Shown: positions 45,977 to 54,840 of the stretch, piece after piece
How the letters are laid out: every line of letters begins with the position of its first letter
How positions within the stretch are numbered: position 1 is the stretch's first letter
From: Alphaproteobacteria bacterium
GTDB taxonomy: Bacteria; Myxococcota_A; UBA796; GCA-2862545
Reading direction: 5' to 3'
DNA length: 64,000 bases
Assembly: GCA_020632875.1 (NCBI GenBank)
Contig: JACKET010000009.1
Location: 186,001-250,000, forward strand
Program-made: the position numbers and the translations under genes
The notes under the pieces: model-generated
What the model saw: only the letters and a program-made list of their open reading frames with translations
What the model was told of the DNA's origin: nothing
Database searches by the model: none

Positions 45977-47623
45977 ATGCGCGGCTCTCCCCGCCACCTC
46001 CTCGTCCCCAATGCGAACAGCCCCGAGCTGCTGACCCGACTGCTCGACATGGTGGGCCGCGGGATCCGCAGCACGCGTGGGCTCTCGGAGGCCCTCGGCG
46101 TCGAGGCGCGCACGGTCCTCTACTACACGCAGGCGGGCGAGTGGCTCGGGCTGATCGACGTCGACGAGGACTGCGAGCTCACGCCGCTCGGCCTCGAGTA
46201 CGTGTACGCGGGCGAGGACCGGCCCCGCGTCTACGCACGCGCGGTGTGGGCGAACCCCGTGGTGGCGGAGCTGCTCGCCGCCTCCGACGACCGGTTGCCC
46301 ACGGTGGGCGCCATCGCGGCGGCCGTGCGCAAGATCGATCCCGAGATGGCGCCATCGACGATCCGGCGGCGGGCGTCGGCGATCCGCGGGCTCATCGCCC
46401 CGGCGATCGGCCAGCCGCGCGCCCGCGCGCCCGGCGAGGTGCGCCAGATGGCGCTCCCCTTCGGGCGGACGAATCCGCCGCCCGCTCCGCCCGACCTCGA
46501 AGCGGTCGGCACGCGCGAGTACAGCCCGGACGCGTACCGGTACCTGCTCGCGAACCTGCTCGATCACGGCGAGCTCGAGCTGCATCACGTGCGCGGCCTG
46601 CTCGACCGCGCGAACGCGGAGACGGCGCCCATCGGCGGGTACGTCGACATGGCCATCGCGCGCGGCGACGCGCGGCGCATCGGGAAGTCCATCGCCATCA
46701 CGCCAGCCGCCACGCAGCGCGCCGAGCTGGTCGAGTCCACGACCTCCATCATCCTCTCCGACCCCGTGTACCGGGCCTACCTGGAGGACTGCCGCCTCGC
46801 GCCCACCGACCGCCACGCGGCCCTGCGCCGCGATCAGGTCGCGCGGCGGTTCCGCGGCTGGGACACGCGCCTGCTCGGGCATGCCGTCGATCCCGACACG
46901 CTGGACGCGGATCTCGAGGCCATCCTGCTCGATCGGCCCCTCTCCGCCTTCCCCATCGCGGTGCCTGGTGCGAGGCAGGGCTCCACCGAGCCCGGTGCGT
47001 TCCTCGATCGATGGGCCGACCCGGATCTGCTGATCGCCTGCCCTCCGACCCTCGCGCAGCTCCAGGGCGGGGTGGCCGCCGTGAACCGACTGCTCCGCGC
47101 GCAGCGGGGCAGCCCCGAGGCCTCCCGCACGCCCACGCTGGCCGACGTGCCCCAGGCCGTGCACGGCGGCATGCTGCATCCCGGCGAGGTGCCGCCGCGC
47201 GCCGTCCCCGACACCCGCATGCTGCGCGCCCGGGTGCTCGCGAACGCGCCGTACGTCACGCTCTCCGCGGCGCTGCTGCTCACCCACCGGCGCCACCCGC
47301 ACCGCCTCGTCGTGCACCGCCACCACGGCCGCTGGACCGTGCGCCTCGGCACCCGCACGCTCGGCCCCGTCCTGCCGTTGTTCGACGACTTCGCGCGCGC
47401 CCGAGGCTGGGCCGTCGTGCGGCGCGCCCAGGGCGGCCTGCCGGACGCGGCGTTGTTCGACACGCTCGAGGCGCTCGGCATCGCCAGCACGTTCGGCCGC
47501 CAGGCCGTGCTCAACGAGAAGCTGTTCGCCCAGCTCCGCTCGGCACCCGAGGAATCCGAGCTGCACGCGCGGATGGCGCCTCTCGTCGGCGAGCTCGAGG
47601 ACTGGCTCGGAGCCACGACGTGA
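45977..47623 (+). CDS. Winged-helix N-terminal protein, otherwise unknown
   Basis: This is 548 residues. Residues 10-85 form a winged-helix-like domain (IRSTRGLSEALGVEARTVLY; YTQAGEWLGLIDVDEDCELT). The middle and end are unassigned, with helical blocks around ALRRDQVARRFRGWDTRLLG and a C-terminal helical region (GWAVVRRAQGGLPDAALFDT). There is no membrane segment. It is divergent from the degenerate-ATPase operon, with 122 bp between starts, and could be its regulator or a functional partner. Its stop overlaps the next start (GTGA). Confidence 0.7.
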   Translation: MRGSPRHLLVPNANSPELLTRLLDMVGRGIRSTRGLSEALGVEARTVLYYTQAGEWLGLIDVDEDCELTPLGLEYVYAGEDRPRVYARAVWANPVVAELLAASDDRLPTVGAIAAAVRKIDPEMAPSTIRRRASAIRGLIAPAIGQPRARAPGEVRQMALPFGRTNPPPAPPDLEAVGTREYSPDAYRYLLANLLDHGELELHHVRGLLDRANAETAPIGGYVDMAIARGDARRIGKSIAITPAATQRAELVESTTSIILSDPVYRAYLEDCRLAPTDRHAALRRDQVARRFRGWDTRLLGHAVDPDTLDADLEAILLDRPLSAFPIAVPGARQGSTEPGAFLDRWADPDLLIACPPTLAQLQGGVAAVNRLLRAQRGSPEASRTPTLADVPQAVHGGMLHPGEVPPRAVPDTRMLRARVLANAPYVTLSAALLLTHRRHPHRLVVHRHHGRWTVRLGTRTLGPVLPLFDDFARARGWAVVRRAQGGLPDAALFDTLEALGIASTFGRQAVLNEKLFAQLRSAPEESELHARMAPLVGELEDWLGATT

Positions 47624-47988
47624 CCGACCTCTTCGTCTACGGCACGCTCATGCGCGGCCACGTGCAGGGCGGCCTGCTCAAGCGCTTCGAGGTGACCCAG
47701 GCCACCACGACGGGCCGGATGTACCGGCTCCCCGCGGGGTACCCGGCGCTCCAGCCCGGGCCCGTGGGCGTGGTCCACGGCGAGCTCGTGCGGTCGGTCG
47801 ACGCGCGCACCCTGTCGCTGCTCGACCAGTACGAGGGCCTCGACGAAGGGCTGTACGAGCGCATCGAGATCGACATCGTCACCGGCCTCCGCACGTACGG
47901 GGCGCAGGCCTACGTGATGCGCGACCCCGAGCGCCTCGGCGGCATCCTCGTCCCCTCGGGCCGGTGGGCGGCCGCGATCCGACGCTAG
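47620..47988 (+). CDS. Gamma-glutamylcyclotransferase-like (AIG2/GGCT) protein
   Basis: This is 122 residues from a GTG that overlaps the previous stop. The GGCT fold is clear: substrate loop VYGTLMRGHVQGGLL near residue 6, TGRMYRLPAGYPALQPG, and the catalytic-acid region LLDQYEGLDEGLYERIEIDI near 70. Such enzymes cleave gamma-glutamyl amino acids or related amine linkages. Translation is coupled to the large upstream gene. Confidence 0.88.
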   Translation: MTDLFVYGTLMRGHVQGGLLKRFEVTQATTTGRMYRLPAGYPALQPGPVGVVHGELVRSVDARTLSLLDQYEGLDEGLYERIEIDIVTGLRTYGAQAYVMRDPERLGGILVPSGRWAAAIRR

Positions 47989-48019
47989 CCGGTTCCGCCG
48001 GCCCTGCTAGGATTGCGCC

Positions 48020-49012
48020 ATGTCCGTGAGCCTGATCGGCAAGAGCCCCGCTGTCGAGCGCCTCCGCAGCCGGGTGCAGACCATCGCCAAGACGCCGCTG
48101 CCCGTGCTCGTGCGCGGCGAGACGGGCACCGGGAAGGAGGTCGTGGCACGCCTCATCCACGATCTCTCCGGCCGCACGGGCCCGTTCATCCCCGTCGACT
48201 GCGGCTCGCTCTCGCAGTCCCTCGTCGAGACCGAGCTGTTCGGACACGAGCGCGGCGCGTTCACCGGGGCCAACCAGCGCCGCGAGGGGCTCGTGTGGGC
48301 GGCGCGCGGCGGCACGTTCTTCCTCGACGAGATCGGCGAGCTGCCGATGGAGACGCAGACCCGCCTGCTGCGCCTGCTCGAGAACGGCACGTACCGGCCG
48401 GTCGGATCGCAGGACCAGCGCAGCTCCGACATCCGCGTCGTCGCGGCCACGTGGCGCGACCTGCAGCAGCGCGTCGCCGAGGGGAAGTTCCGGCAGGACC
48501 TCTACCACCGCCTGACCATCGTCGAGCTCGTGCTGCCGCCGCTCCGCGAGCGCCCCGAAGACGTGCCGCTGCTGTTCGAGCACTTCGTCCGCCAGGTGCT
48601 CGCCGAGACGCGCACCCTCACCCTCGAGGCGTCGACGCGCTCGCACCTCGAGCGCTGGCCGTGGCCGGGGAACGTCCGCGAGCTGCGCAACGCCGCGCAG
48701 TATGTCGCGGCGATGGCACCCGGCACGCGGATCCGGATCGAAGACCTGCCGCCCCAGCTGCTGCGCGCGCCGCCGGACGTCGCGGGCGCGAAGGCCCCGT
48801 CCGGCGGGGCGTTCAACCTGTCGGACGTGCGCACCGACCTGCCGTACATGGAGGCGCGCCGCCTCTTCCTCGACGACTTCCAGCAGCGCTACGTCGAGGC
48901 CCAGCTCGCCGCCTGCGACGGGAACGTCAGCGCGGCGGCCCGGGCCGCAGGCATGGACAGGCGGTCCATCCAGCGCATCCTCTCGCGGTCCCGTCACGAC
49001 TCGGAAGCCTGA
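48020..49012 (+). CDS. Sigma-54 activator without sensory domain
   Basis: This is 330 residues: only the AAA+ domain and a DNA-binding tail. The Walker A motif is GETGTGKE near 34. The sigma-54 contact loop GAFTGA is intact at 79-84. Walker B is GGTFFLDEIGELPMETQTRL, and ERWPWPGNVRELRNAAQY is present. A Fis-type helix-turn-helix ends the chain (DGNVSAAARAAGMDRRSIQR). With no N-terminal input domain it may be constitutively active or controlled by a partner. It precedes the FHA-type activator by 37 bases. Confidence 0.92.
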   Translation: MSVSLIGKSPAVERLRSRVQTIAKTPLPVLVRGETGTGKEVVARLIHDLSGRTGPFIPVDCGSLSQSLVETELFGHERGAFTGANQRREGLVWAARGGTFFLDEIGELPMETQTRLLRLLENGTYRPVGSQDQRSSDIRVVAATWRDLQQRVAEGKFRQDLYHRLTIVELVLPPLRERPEDVPLLFEHFVRQVLAETRTLTLEASTRSHLERWPWPGNVRELRNAAQYVAAMAPGTRIRIEDLPPQLLRAPPDVAGAKAPSGGAFNLSDVRTDLPYMEARRLFLDDFQQRYVEAQLAACDGNVSAAARAAGMDRRSIQRILSRSRHDSEA

Positions 49013-49049
49013 CGCGCCTCTGCTATCGTCACCGTCCCGAGCGAGACCG

Positions 49050-50429
49050 ATGTCCGAGATCACCAGCGTCATCAACGAGCACGATCTGTCCCACAAGCAG
49101 ATCAACCTCCGCCGCATCCGTGTGGAGGTCCTCGACGGCCCCGACCAGGGCAAGTGGGCCGAGTTCGACCACGACGTCGTCCGCATCGGTGCGCAGGAGG
49201 GCAACCACTTCCGCATCACCGACAGCACGGTCAGCCGGCGGCACGCCGAGATCACCCGAACCCGCGACGGGCTCGTGCTGCGCGACCTCGGCTCCACCAA
49301 CGGCACGTTCGTCGGCGCCGTGCGCATCCGCGAGGTCTACCTCGGCGAGAACCGCAGGTTCCGCGTCGGCAAGACCGAGATGGAGTTCACGCTCAAAGAC
49401 GAGCTGGTCGACATCGTGCCCGCGAAAGAGACCCGGTTCGAGGGCCTCGTCGGGCAGTCGCGCTCGCTGCGCGAGGTGTTCAGCGTGCTCGAGCGCGTCG
49501 CCCGCACCGAGCTCACCGTGCTCGTCACGGGCGAGACCGGCACCGGCAAAGAGCTCGTGTCCCGCGCGCTGCACCAGCGGTCGAACCGCAAGAACGGCCC
49601 GTTCATCGTGTTCGACTGCGGCGCGATCCCCGCGAACCTCGTCGAGAGCGAGCTGTTCGGCCACGAGCGCGGCGCCTTCACGGGTGCCGTGAGCTCGCGC
49701 GCCGGCGTGTTCGAGCAGGCCCACGGCGGCACGATCTTCCTCGACGAGCTCGGCGAGCTGCCCCTCGAGCTGCAGCCCAACCTGCTCCGCGTGCTCGAGC
49801 AGCGCGAGGTCCGCCGCGTCGGCGACACCCGTACCCGCGCCGTCGACGTACGCGTCGTGGCGGCCACCAACCGCGACCTGCAGGAGATGGTGCGCGAAGG
49901 CCGGTTCCGCGAAGACCTCTACTACCGGCTGAACGTCGTCGAGGTGAAGCTCCCGCCACTCCGCGAGCGCGCCGAGGATCTGCCGATGCTCGTCGAGCAC
50001 ATCATCAAGCACGCGCCGTTCGAGCACAGCGTGCGCGGGTGCACCGACGACGTGCTGCGGCTGTTCTGCGACTACCACTGGCCCGGCAACATCCGCGAGC
50101 TCAAGAACACCGTCCTGCGGTGCATCCCGTTCTGCGACGGCGATCTCATCGACCTGCACGCCCTCCCCGACGGCCTGCGCGGCTCGAAGGCCTCCGCCGG
50201 GCCGCTGCCCGAGGCCGAGCCCACCGAAGACGGGATGGATGGCCTTCCGCTGCCCGATTCCGAGCTCTCGATGCGAGAGGCGAAAGACCAGCTCATCAAC
50301 GCGTTCGAGCGCCGGTACCTCGAAGACCTCCTCGAGCGCTGCGACGGCAACGTGTCGAAAGCGGCCCGCTCCGCCGGGGTCGATCGCAAGACGATCACCC
50401 GCCTCCTCAAGCGCCACAACATCCGCTGA
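49050..50429 (+). CDS. Sigma-54 activator with FHA domain
   Basis: This is 459 residues. An FHA phosphothreonine-binding domain occupies about 25-115 (VVRIGAQEGNHFRITDSTVS, RRHAEI, LRDLGSTNGTFVG). The AAA+ domain follows (GETGTGKELVSRALHQRS, ELFGHERGAFTGAVSSRAG, DELGELPLELQPNLLRVLEQ, ATNRDL, ELKNTV). The chain ends in a Fis-type helix-turn-helix (DGNVSKAARSAGVDRKTITR, LLKRHNIR). The FHA input means it likely responds to a Ser/Thr kinase. It is a candidate activator of the sigma-54 promoter at 52764. Confidence 0.94.
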   Translation: MSEITSVINEHDLSHKQINLRRIRVEVLDGPDQGKWAEFDHDVVRIGAQEGNHFRITDSTVSRRHAEITRTRDGLVLRDLGSTNGTFVGAVRIREVYLGENRRFRVGKTEMEFTLKDELVDIVPAKETRFEGLVGQSRSLREVFSVLERVARTELTVLVTGETGTGKELVSRALHQRSNRKNGPFIVFDCGAIPANLVESELFGHERGAFTGAVSSRAGVFEQAHGGTIFLDELGELPLELQPNLLRVLEQREVRRVGDTRTRAVDVRVVAATNRDLQEMVREGRFREDLYYRLNVVEVKLPPLRERAEDLPMLVEHIIKHAPFEHSVRGCTDDVLRLFCDYHWPGNIRELKNTVLRCIPFCDGDLIDLHALPDGLRGSKASAGPLPEAEPTEDGMDGLPLPDSELSMREAKDQLINAFERRYLEDLLERCDGNVSKAARSAGVDRKTITRLLKRHNIR

Positions 50430-50513
50430 CCCGCCTCCGTCGCACGCGTTGACCCCCGTCGACGGCCGGTGGTACCGTCCCAGCCGTTCTCGAATCCCCG
50501 GAGCCCCGACGAC

Positions 50514-50822
50514 ATGGCCGATTCTGATCTGCGGTCCCTCCGCGACCGCCTCCGCCGAACCCTCGAGCACGAGGTGGCGGCGCTCTCCGAAGAGGCGAGC
50601 GAGTCCGACTTCGTGGCCATCCTGGGCTCGGTGGGCGCTCTGAAGCAGCTCGCCGTCCAGCTCGTCGACGTCGACCGTCGTTCGGCTGCTCTGCACCGGT
50701 CCGTGGCCTCGGCCGACGGCGCCGCCGCCGCCACGCTGTCCGCCCGCCTCGACGAGCTCGCGAGCACGCGCAGCAAGCTCGTCGAAGCGCTCAACACCCT
50801 CACGCGGGAGATGGAGCGATGA
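50514..50822 (+). CDS. Small coiled-coil protein
   Basis: This is 102 residues, almost wholly helical with heptad periodicity (LRSLRDRLRRTLEHEVAALS; EEASESDFVAILGSVGALKQ; LASTRSKLVEALNTLTREME). It is probably a coiled-coil adaptor. Its stop overlaps the ATG of the large acidic TPR gene (ATGA), so the two are coupled and may be subunits of one complex. No family recognised. Confidence 0.75.
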   Translation: MADSDLRSLRDRLRRTLEHEVAALSEEASESDFVAILGSVGALKQLAVQLVDVDRRSAALHRSVASADGAAAATLSARLDELASTRSKLVEALNTLTREMER

Positions 50823-52651
50823 GCCAAGAGGCCAACGAGATCCTCACCCTCCTCAATGCCGCCGACGGGTTCGTCCGCACCCAGATCGCGCTCTACCTGC
50901 CGTTCCCCTCGGTGCTCCAGGCCAGCCTGGATGCGCAGAGCCGTTCGCAGATCCTCCTCGAGAGCGTCGGCTACGGCGAGATCGTCGCCGACGAGGGCAC
51001 CGACGAGCTGCTCCGCCGCGCGGCGGTCACCGACGAGCAGCCCGCGCGCGCGGCGCCGAGCCGGCCCCTGCAGCCCGAGATCATGCCCGAGAGCCTGTTC
51101 GCCGACGAGCCCGACGACGAAGAGGCCACCGAAGGCCCGCCGACCGAAGAGAAAGAGCGCTTCCCGCCCGGCTTCGACCCGGCCGAAGACGAGCGCGTGC
51201 CGACGACGCCGATCGCCCGCGCGATGAAGGCCGCGCTCGAGCCCGTGCCCGAGCTGCCCGAAGACACGTCCGACCCGGTCACGTTCGGCGATCCCGACGA
51301 GACCGAAGACCTCCTCCGCGACGGGCCGCGCGGCGAGCGCACCGTGGCCGACGCCCTCGGCCTCGGCGATCTCGGCGACGACGACGACAACACCGATCCG
51401 GGCGCTCCCACCGAGGTCGACGACGCCGGCCAGGACGCGCTGGTCACGATCGAAGACACGAGCGATCCGCGCTCCGATCTCGAGGGGCTCTCCGAGCTCG
51501 ACGACAGCGACATCGACATCGAGATCGACGACGACAGCGCCGACAGCGAGGTCGTGGTGCGCAAGCCCGACGCGCTCGACGTGCTCGACGAGCAGCTCGA
51601 GACCTTCGATCTCATGCCCGACGAAGACGATCTCGCCCCCGACGAGGAAGAGACCTTCGTGGCCGACCTCGCCGACATCGAGCGGATGAAGTCGAAGATG
51701 GCGCCCGACCCCGAGCCCGAGCCCCCTGCGGTCTCCGTCGGCGGTCCGCGCGTCGCAGCCGCTGCCCCGCGCATGAAGCCGCCGCCCGAGCCCCGCGTGG
51801 CCGGGGTCGCCGCGGTCTCCGCCGGCGGTCAGAGCGTCACGGCCGGCCTCTACGGCAACCCCTCCGTGCCCACGATCCGCGATCGCAACGCCCCGCGTCC
51901 CGCGGCCGCCGCCATCCAGATCGACGACGCCCAGGCCGCTGCCACGGGCGGCGGTCCGGGAGGCGGCTCGCTCCTCGAAGAAGACGAGCTGCTCGAGCTC
52001 GGCGCCAGCGAAGACTACGGCGAAGAGGAGTACGACGGCGACGGCGACGGCCTCTCCCTCGACGTGCAGGAGTACGGCGAGGACGAGGAGGAGGAAGAAG
52101 AGCTCGAGGAGATCGACGACATCGAGCTCGAAGAGATCGAGCCCGACGACGTGCCGCTCGAGCCGATCGACCACGGGCCCACGCCCGCCGAGCTCGCCGC
52201 GATGGTGCAGAAGGCGAAGGCCGCGATCAACGACGGCGACATGGAAGCCGGCATCAACTTCTACAGCGACGTGCTCGACGCCGATCCCGACAACGTCGAT
52301 GCGTACGTGGCCCGCGGCCGCCTCTACCTCGACTACGGCGACTACAGCCGCGCGATGAGCGACTTCATGCACGCCGAGACGCTGCAGCCCGACAACCCCG
52401 AGCCGCAGGTCGCGGTCGGCGATCTGCACTTCGCGCGCAAGGACTACAACCGGGCCATCGACTTCTTCAACGAGGCCCTGAAGATGTCGCCGAACCACGC
52501 GATGGCGTACTGCCGCCGGGGCATCAGCCACTACTACCGGAAGCACTACCAGCAGGCGCTCGACGACCTCAACAAGGCGCAGAAGCTCGACGACGACATC
52601 CCGAACATCCGCACCTACATCGCGATGGCGAAGAAGAAGGTCAAGAAGTAG
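50819..52651 (+). CDS. Acidic TPR protein
   Basis: This is 610 residues. The first 470 are highly acidic, low-complexity and disordered (runs of Asp and Glu, e.g. EDEEEEEELEEIDDIELEEI). The C-terminal 140 residues are clear TPR units: AKAAINDGDMEAGINFYSDV; LDADPDNVDAYVARGRLYLD; YGDYSRAMSDFMHAETLQPD; NRAIDFFNEALKMSPNHAMA. Coupled to the coiled-coil gene. A scaffold function is likely; details unknown. Confidence 0.82.
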   Translation: MSQEANEILTLLNAADGFVRTQIALYLPFPSVLQASLDAQSRSQILLESVGYGEIVADEGTDELLRRAAVTDEQPARAAPSRPLQPEIMPESLFADEPDDEEATEGPPTEEKERFPPGFDPAEDERVPTTPIARAMKAALEPVPELPEDTSDPVTFGDPDETEDLLRDGPRGERTVADALGLGDLGDDDDNTDPGAPTEVDDAGQDALVTIEDTSDPRSDLEGLSELDDSDIDIEIDDDSADSEVVVRKPDALDVLDEQLETFDLMPDEDDLAPDEEETFVADLADIERMKSKMAPDPEPEPPAVSVGGPRVAAAAPRMKPPPEPRVAGVAAVSAGGQSVTAGLYGNPSVPTIRDRNAPRPAAAAIQIDDAQAAATGGGPGGGSLLEEDELLELGASEDYGEEEYDGDGDGLSLDVQEYGEDEEEEEELEEIDDIELEEIEPDDVPLEPIDHGPTPAELAAMVQKAKAAINDGDMEAGINFYSDVLDADPDNVDAYVARGRLYLDYGDYSRAMSDFMHAETLQPDNPEPQVAVGDLHFARKDYNRAIDFFNEALKMSPNHAMAYCRRGISHYYRKHYQQALDDLNKAQKLDDDIPNIRTYIAMAKKKVKK

Positions 52652-52657
52652 GCCCGC

Positions 52658-52712
52658 GGGGTGCGAAGCCGGCTTCGCACCCCTGCCACCCCGGTGCATA
52701 GCGCGGGTGGCA
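52658..52712. promoter_or_regulatory. Two dyads upstream of the sigma-54 promoter
   Basis: 52658-52683 is a perfect 26-base palindrome (GGGGTGCGAAGCC and its complement). It starts seven bases after the acidic TPR gene and may act as a terminator. 52684-52691 (TGCCACCC) and 52705-52712 (GGGTGGCA) form an 8+8 dyad with a 13-base spacer, 52 bp or more upstream of the promoter and about 80-100 bp before the expected transcript start, a normal place for an activator site. Confidence 0.5.
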
Positions 52713-52763
52713 GGACCTGCAGGAACGTCACGATGAAACCTGGGGAATCCGACCGGAAGAGCA

Positions 52764-52779
52764 TGGCACGCGCCTTGCT
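52764..52779 (+). promoter_or_regulatory. Consensus sigma-54 promoter
   Basis: TGGCACG (52764-52770), CGCC, TTGCT (52775-52779) matches the -24/-12 consensus TGGCAC-N5-TTGC(A/T) exactly, with GG and GC at the correct spacing. Transcription should begin near 52790, upstream of a GGAGG ribosome site (52799-52803) and a GTG at 52808. The in-frame ATGs at 52733 and 52763 would lie upstream of the transcript. Confidence 0.8.
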
Positions 52780-52807
52780 ACAAGACTCCGACGTACTTGG
52801 AGGTCTC

Positions 52808-52990
52808 GTGGTTGCATCCAACCAAACTCCCGACAGCCTGCTCCAGAACCGGAACCGTGCCGTGGCCAAGAGCTTCTACCGGCAGCTCCGGAGCGAGGGC
52901 TTCTCGCACGAGCAGATCATCCAGCTCTCCACCACGCTCCTCGATCTCGTGACCGAGGACATGAAGCCCCGCGCATCCACCGAGGCGTGA
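52808..52990 (+). CDS. Small protein behind a sigma-54 promoter
   Basis: This is 60 residues from a GTG at 52808, preceded by GGAGG. Sequence features: NRNRAVAKSFYRQLRSEGFS and EQIIQLSTTLLDLVTEDMKP, two or three amphipathic helices, basic then acidic; no signal or membrane segment. The start is chosen from the promoter and ribosome site; the same frame is open back to 52661 with ATGs at 52733 and 52763. It lies between the acidic TPR gene and another TPR gene. Function unknown, but its promoter implies control by a sigma-54 activator, two of which are encoded nearby. Confidence 0.7.
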   Translation: MVASNQTPDSLLQNRNRAVAKSFYRQLRSEGFSHEQIIQLSTTLLDLVTEDMKPRASTEA

Positions 52991-53041
52991 CCCCGCGGGT
53001 GGGCTTGGGGTAGATTACCCGGCCCCGGAGGCCCATCCCGC

Positions 53042-54196
53042 ATGCCCACGCTCGACGAGCTCGCCCGAAAGGGCATCGAAGCCATCAACGAGAAGCGGTT
53101 CGAAGACGCGATCGAAGCCTTCAAGGCCGCGCTCGCGGTCGACGAGGCGCGGCCCGACATGAACAGCGCGCTCGGGATGGCCTACCTGCACCGCGGCGAC
53201 GTGGGCAACGCCATCCCCCACCTCGAGCGGGCGGTGGCGCTGGCCGAGCCGTATACCGCCCCCGAAGTGCAGGGGATGAAGCGGGACTTCCACATCCAGC
53301 TCGCCACCGCGTACCAGCTGATGGACCGCGTCGACGACGCGATGCGCACCCTCTCCGGCATCCTGAAGCGCTGGCCGTCGGTGCCCGAGCCGTACCTGCA
53401 GCTCGGCAACCTCCAGCTCTCGACGGGCATGCTGGCCGAGGGCAAGGCCACGTACCGCGACGCCGCGGGCGTGCTCACCGGCGACGACAAGAAGGCCTGC
53501 GAGGTGCTGGTCGCCGCGATCGAAGCCTTCGAAGAGGCCGAGCAGCCGGGCTCGCTGTTCCTCGAGGCCCACGCGCAGTCCTACAAGGACTACTTCGACC
53601 AGGTCGCCGAAGCCCAGGCCGAGCACGGGTGGTACGCCGAGGCCGCGCGGATGGCGCGCGGTGCCGACGGCGAGCCCGTGCCCATCGTGGCCGACGGGGC
53701 CCGTCCCTACGCGCTCACCCGCGTCGACCTCGTGAACCCCGTCGATGGCACGGTCTCCGGGGTGTACAGCGAGCAGGAGCCGATGGTCGTGGCGCTGCAG
53801 GGCCTCGAGCCGCTCGCCGAAGCGCCCATCGTGTTCCCGTGGAACGACTGGCCCTTCGCGGTCGGCGTCTGCACGCGCTGCCCGTGGCACTGGCTGCAGA
53901 TCGTCATCCAGTTCGACGACCGCGCCGCGTCCGAAGACGAGCTGATCGCCCGCGTCGACGAGCTCGTCGGCGGCTGGTACCTCTCGGGCTACAACGGCGA
54001 GTTCGGCGAGGCCGAGTCCGGGCGGTTCCACTACATCTCCGACCCCGAGCCGCTCTCCGACCGCGCAGTCGCCTACACGGTGGATCTCGGCCGCGCCCGG
54101 TACGAGGCGGTCCCCACCCTGCTCAAGCGCCTGGCCGTGCTGCACGACACGAAGCGCATCGACCGGGTGCTCTTCGGGTACGCGCGCCTCAGGTAG
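53042..54196 (+). CDS. TPR-domain protein with C-terminal unknown domain
   Basis: This is 384 residues. Residues 1-160 are TPR units (ELARKGIEAINEKRFEDAIE; AFKAALAVDEARPDMNSALG; AYQLMDRVDDAMRTLSGILK; EPYLQLGNLQLSTGMLAEGK). The C-terminal 200 residues form an alpha/beta domain (RPYALTRVDLVNPVDGTVSG; WPFAVGVCTRCPWHWLQIVI; GWYLSGYNGEFGEAESGRFH) of unknown fold. No catalytic motif. The ATG at 53042 begins just before the first TPR. Confidence 0.82.
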   Translation: MPTLDELARKGIEAINEKRFEDAIEAFKAALAVDEARPDMNSALGMAYLHRGDVGNAIPHLERAVALAEPYTAPEVQGMKRDFHIQLATAYQLMDRVDDAMRTLSGILKRWPSVPEPYLQLGNLQLSTGMLAEGKATYRDAAGVLTGDDKKACEVLVAAIEAFEEAEQPGSLFLEAHAQSYKDYFDQVAEAQAEHGWYAEAARMARGADGEPVPIVADGARPYALTRVDLVNPVDGTVSGVYSEQEPMVVALQGLEPLAEAPIVFPWNDWPFAVGVCTRCPWHWLQIVIQFDDRAASEDELIARVDELVGGWYLSGYNGEFGEAESGRFHYISDPEPLSDRAVAYTVDLGRARYEAVPTLLKRLAVLHDTKRIDRVLFGYARLR

Positions 54197-54248
54197 CGTA
54201 AGGTCTGCGGTGCGTGCCGCGTTCGCCGGGTGCCCCACGGAGGAACCC

Positions 54249-54830
54249 ATGCGCACGCTCGCCCTCGCCGCCCTCATCGCCCTCGGAGCCACGTCGATCG
54301 CCGAGGCCGCCGTCATCCCGGAGGCCTCCCAGGCCAGCGTCTCGACGGACGCCGCCTGGCGCGCCCACCTCGCGTCGCAGCGCCGCATCCAGATCGAGCG
54401 CCTGAAGGCCTACGCCGAAGCGGGCGTGTTCCCGCTCAACACCACGCAGCCGGGCCTCCTCTCCCAGCTGCTCGACGGCACCGGGCGCCCCTGCGCGATG
54501 GCCCACCTCATCCGCGAGAGCGGGAATGCGGAGCTCGTCGCCGCGCGGGCCGCACGCGACAACGCCATCGAGCTCGCGGACGTCCGCCGGGGCCCGATCC
54601 ACGACTGGATCCTCACGAGTGGCCTCACCCGCGAGGAGGTCGCGTTCGTCCAGGAGCCCGACTTCTTCATCGGCGAGCAGCCGCCCATCGACCTCGCCCA
54701 GCTCGAGCAGGAGCGTCTCCGCACACACTTCCTGTCGGCCGCGCGCCAGCTCGAGCTCGACTTCGACGCCGGTGTCGAGACCGCGCTCGAGCGGCTCGGC
54801 AAGCGGCGCCTGGCCGCGCCCCCGGCCTGA
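54249..54830 (+). CDS. Secreted protein of unknown function
   Basis: This is 193 residues. The signal peptide MRTLALAALIALGATSIAEA ends AEA and cleavage is expected there. The mature chain has a conserved-looking core (FPLNTTQPGLLSQLLDGTGR; PCAMAHLIRESGNAELVAAR; ARDNAIELADVRRGPIHDWI; LTSGLTREEVAFVQEP) followed by long helices. No enzyme family was recognised; similar hypothetical proteins occur in myxobacteria to my memory. The ATG at 54249 is preferred over an upstream in-frame GTG because it opens the signal peptide. Convergent with the next gene, ten bases apart. Confidence 0.78.
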   Translation: MRTLALAALIALGATSIAEAAVIPEASQASVSTDAAWRAHLASQRRIQIERLKAYAEAGVFPLNTTQPGLLSQLLDGTGRPCAMAHLIRESGNAELVAARAARDNAIELADVRRGPIHDWILTSGLTREEVAFVQEPDFFIGEQPPIDLAQLEQERLRTHFLSAARQLELDFDAGVETALERLGKRRLAAPPA

Positions 54831-54840
54831 GCCAGGAGCG

